Shown here one piece after another: positions 5,127-5,243 of a stretch of DNA of 5,243 nt. Source of the stretch: Desulfobacteraceae bacterium (GTDB lineage Bacteria; Desulfobacterota; Desulfobacteria; Desulfobacterales; DAOWNP01); the NCBI GenBank assembly GCA_030642545.1, contig DAOWNP010000189.1, positions 1 to 5,243 of the forward strand, read 5' to 3'. How positions within the stretch are numbered: the first letter of the stretch is position 1; the number at the start of each line of letters is the position of its first letter. A program made the position numbers and the translations under genes. A model generated the notes under the pieces. That model worked only from the letters and a program-made list of their open reading frames with translations. It made no database searches and was not told the DNA's origin.

Positions 5127-5243
5127 GGAAACTTACAGAAAATAATCTACGCATCCTGCTTGCCCTTTTGTCCGTTTTCTACGTTGCGGTAACAGTTGTA
5201 TAGTTCACTATGCAACTGTTACCACGCCTTGAAGACGAACAAC
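5117..5243 (+). other. Possible start of another gene, interrupted by TAG (doubtful)
   Basis: An ATG at 5117 overlaps the end of the nitroreductase gene by 10 bp. It reads MGIRKLTENNLRILLALLSV and on through FYVAVTVV, 28 residues that look like a short basic N-terminus and one membrane helix, to a TAG at 5201-5203. The same frame continues open to the window edge (FTMQLLPRLEDEQ). This could be a membrane-protein gene with a nonsense mutation, readthrough or sequence error, or an accidental frame inside a repeat. No Shine-Dalgarno precedes the ATG. Another frame on the minus strand is open from the window edge to a TAG at 5181-5179, so the coding strand is not settled. Confidence 0.2.
5188..5223. 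repeat. 36-nt near-perfect palindrome (16-bp stem, 4-nt loop)
   Basis: Bases 5188-5203 pair with 5208-5223 with a single G-T wobble (5199/5212), leaving the loop TTCA at 5204-5207. The outer 11 pairs are perfect and of mixed sequence (GGTAACAGTTG and its complement), so chance is unlikely. It lies 62 bp after the nitroreductase stop. No run of T follows on either strand, so it is not a standard intrinsic terminator. It sits in a segment with about 47% G+C (44 of 94 bases in 5150-5243), well above the rest of the window. It may be a REP-like or other dispersed palindrome, the end of a small mobile element, or a protein-binding site. Confidence 0.65.

Noticed and set aside
5188..5223. Intrinsic terminator for the radical SAM operon
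   Set aside because: The stem is strong, but neither side is followed by a T-run, so it was listed as a palindromic repeat.
5188..5223. Integron attC site
   Set aside because: The fold is almost perfectly symmetrical, with none of the extrahelical bases and spacer bubbles expected of attC, and no integrase or cassette is visible.

Overview
The window is an AT-rich piece of bacterial chromosome (roughly 30% G+C by eye). The genes have Shine-Dalgarno sites, sigma70-like promoter matches and intrinsic terminators. A periplasmic-type lytic transglycosylase, a secreted TPR/SH3b protein, a cobalamin-type radical SAM enzyme and a ferredoxin-nitroreductase fusion together suggest an anaerobic, probably diderm bacterium. 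A low-GC Desulfobacterota-like organism would fit, but this is inference and no marker gene is present to settle it.

Layout. Bases 1-138 (+) hold the last 45 codons of a lytic transglycosylase. A strong 16-bp hairpin with T/A flanks (156-196) ends that gene and can also serve the convergent gene. That gene, 304-2043 (-), encodes a 579-residue exported protein with a signal peptide, four TPR units and five bacterial SH3 repeats. A 440-bp AT-rich divergent intergenic region (2044-2483) carries candidate promoters in both directions and palindromes, but no convincing gene. Then comes a two-gene unit on the + strand: a 595-residue B12-binding-type radical SAM protein (2484-4271) and, after a 30-bp gap, a 274-residue fusion of a two-cluster ferredoxin with an FMN nitroreductase domain (4302-5126). 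The final ~95 bp jump to about 47% G+C, contain a near-perfect 36-nt palindrome without a T-tract, and may be the edge of a dispersed repeat or of a further gene.

Working together. The left half concerns the cell envelope: a murein-cleaving enzyme faces a protein built from protein-binding (TPR) and wall-binding (SH3b) modules. The right half looks like a small redox enzyme pair, in which the ferredoxin-nitroreductase could supply electrons to, or act before or after, the radical SAM enzyme. The substrate cannot be read from sequence. The most notable molecular detail is an Asp in place of the second Cys of the first ferredoxin cluster motif, at the position known from the labile-site ferredoxins of Pyrococcus furiosus and Desulfovibrio africanus (FdIII).
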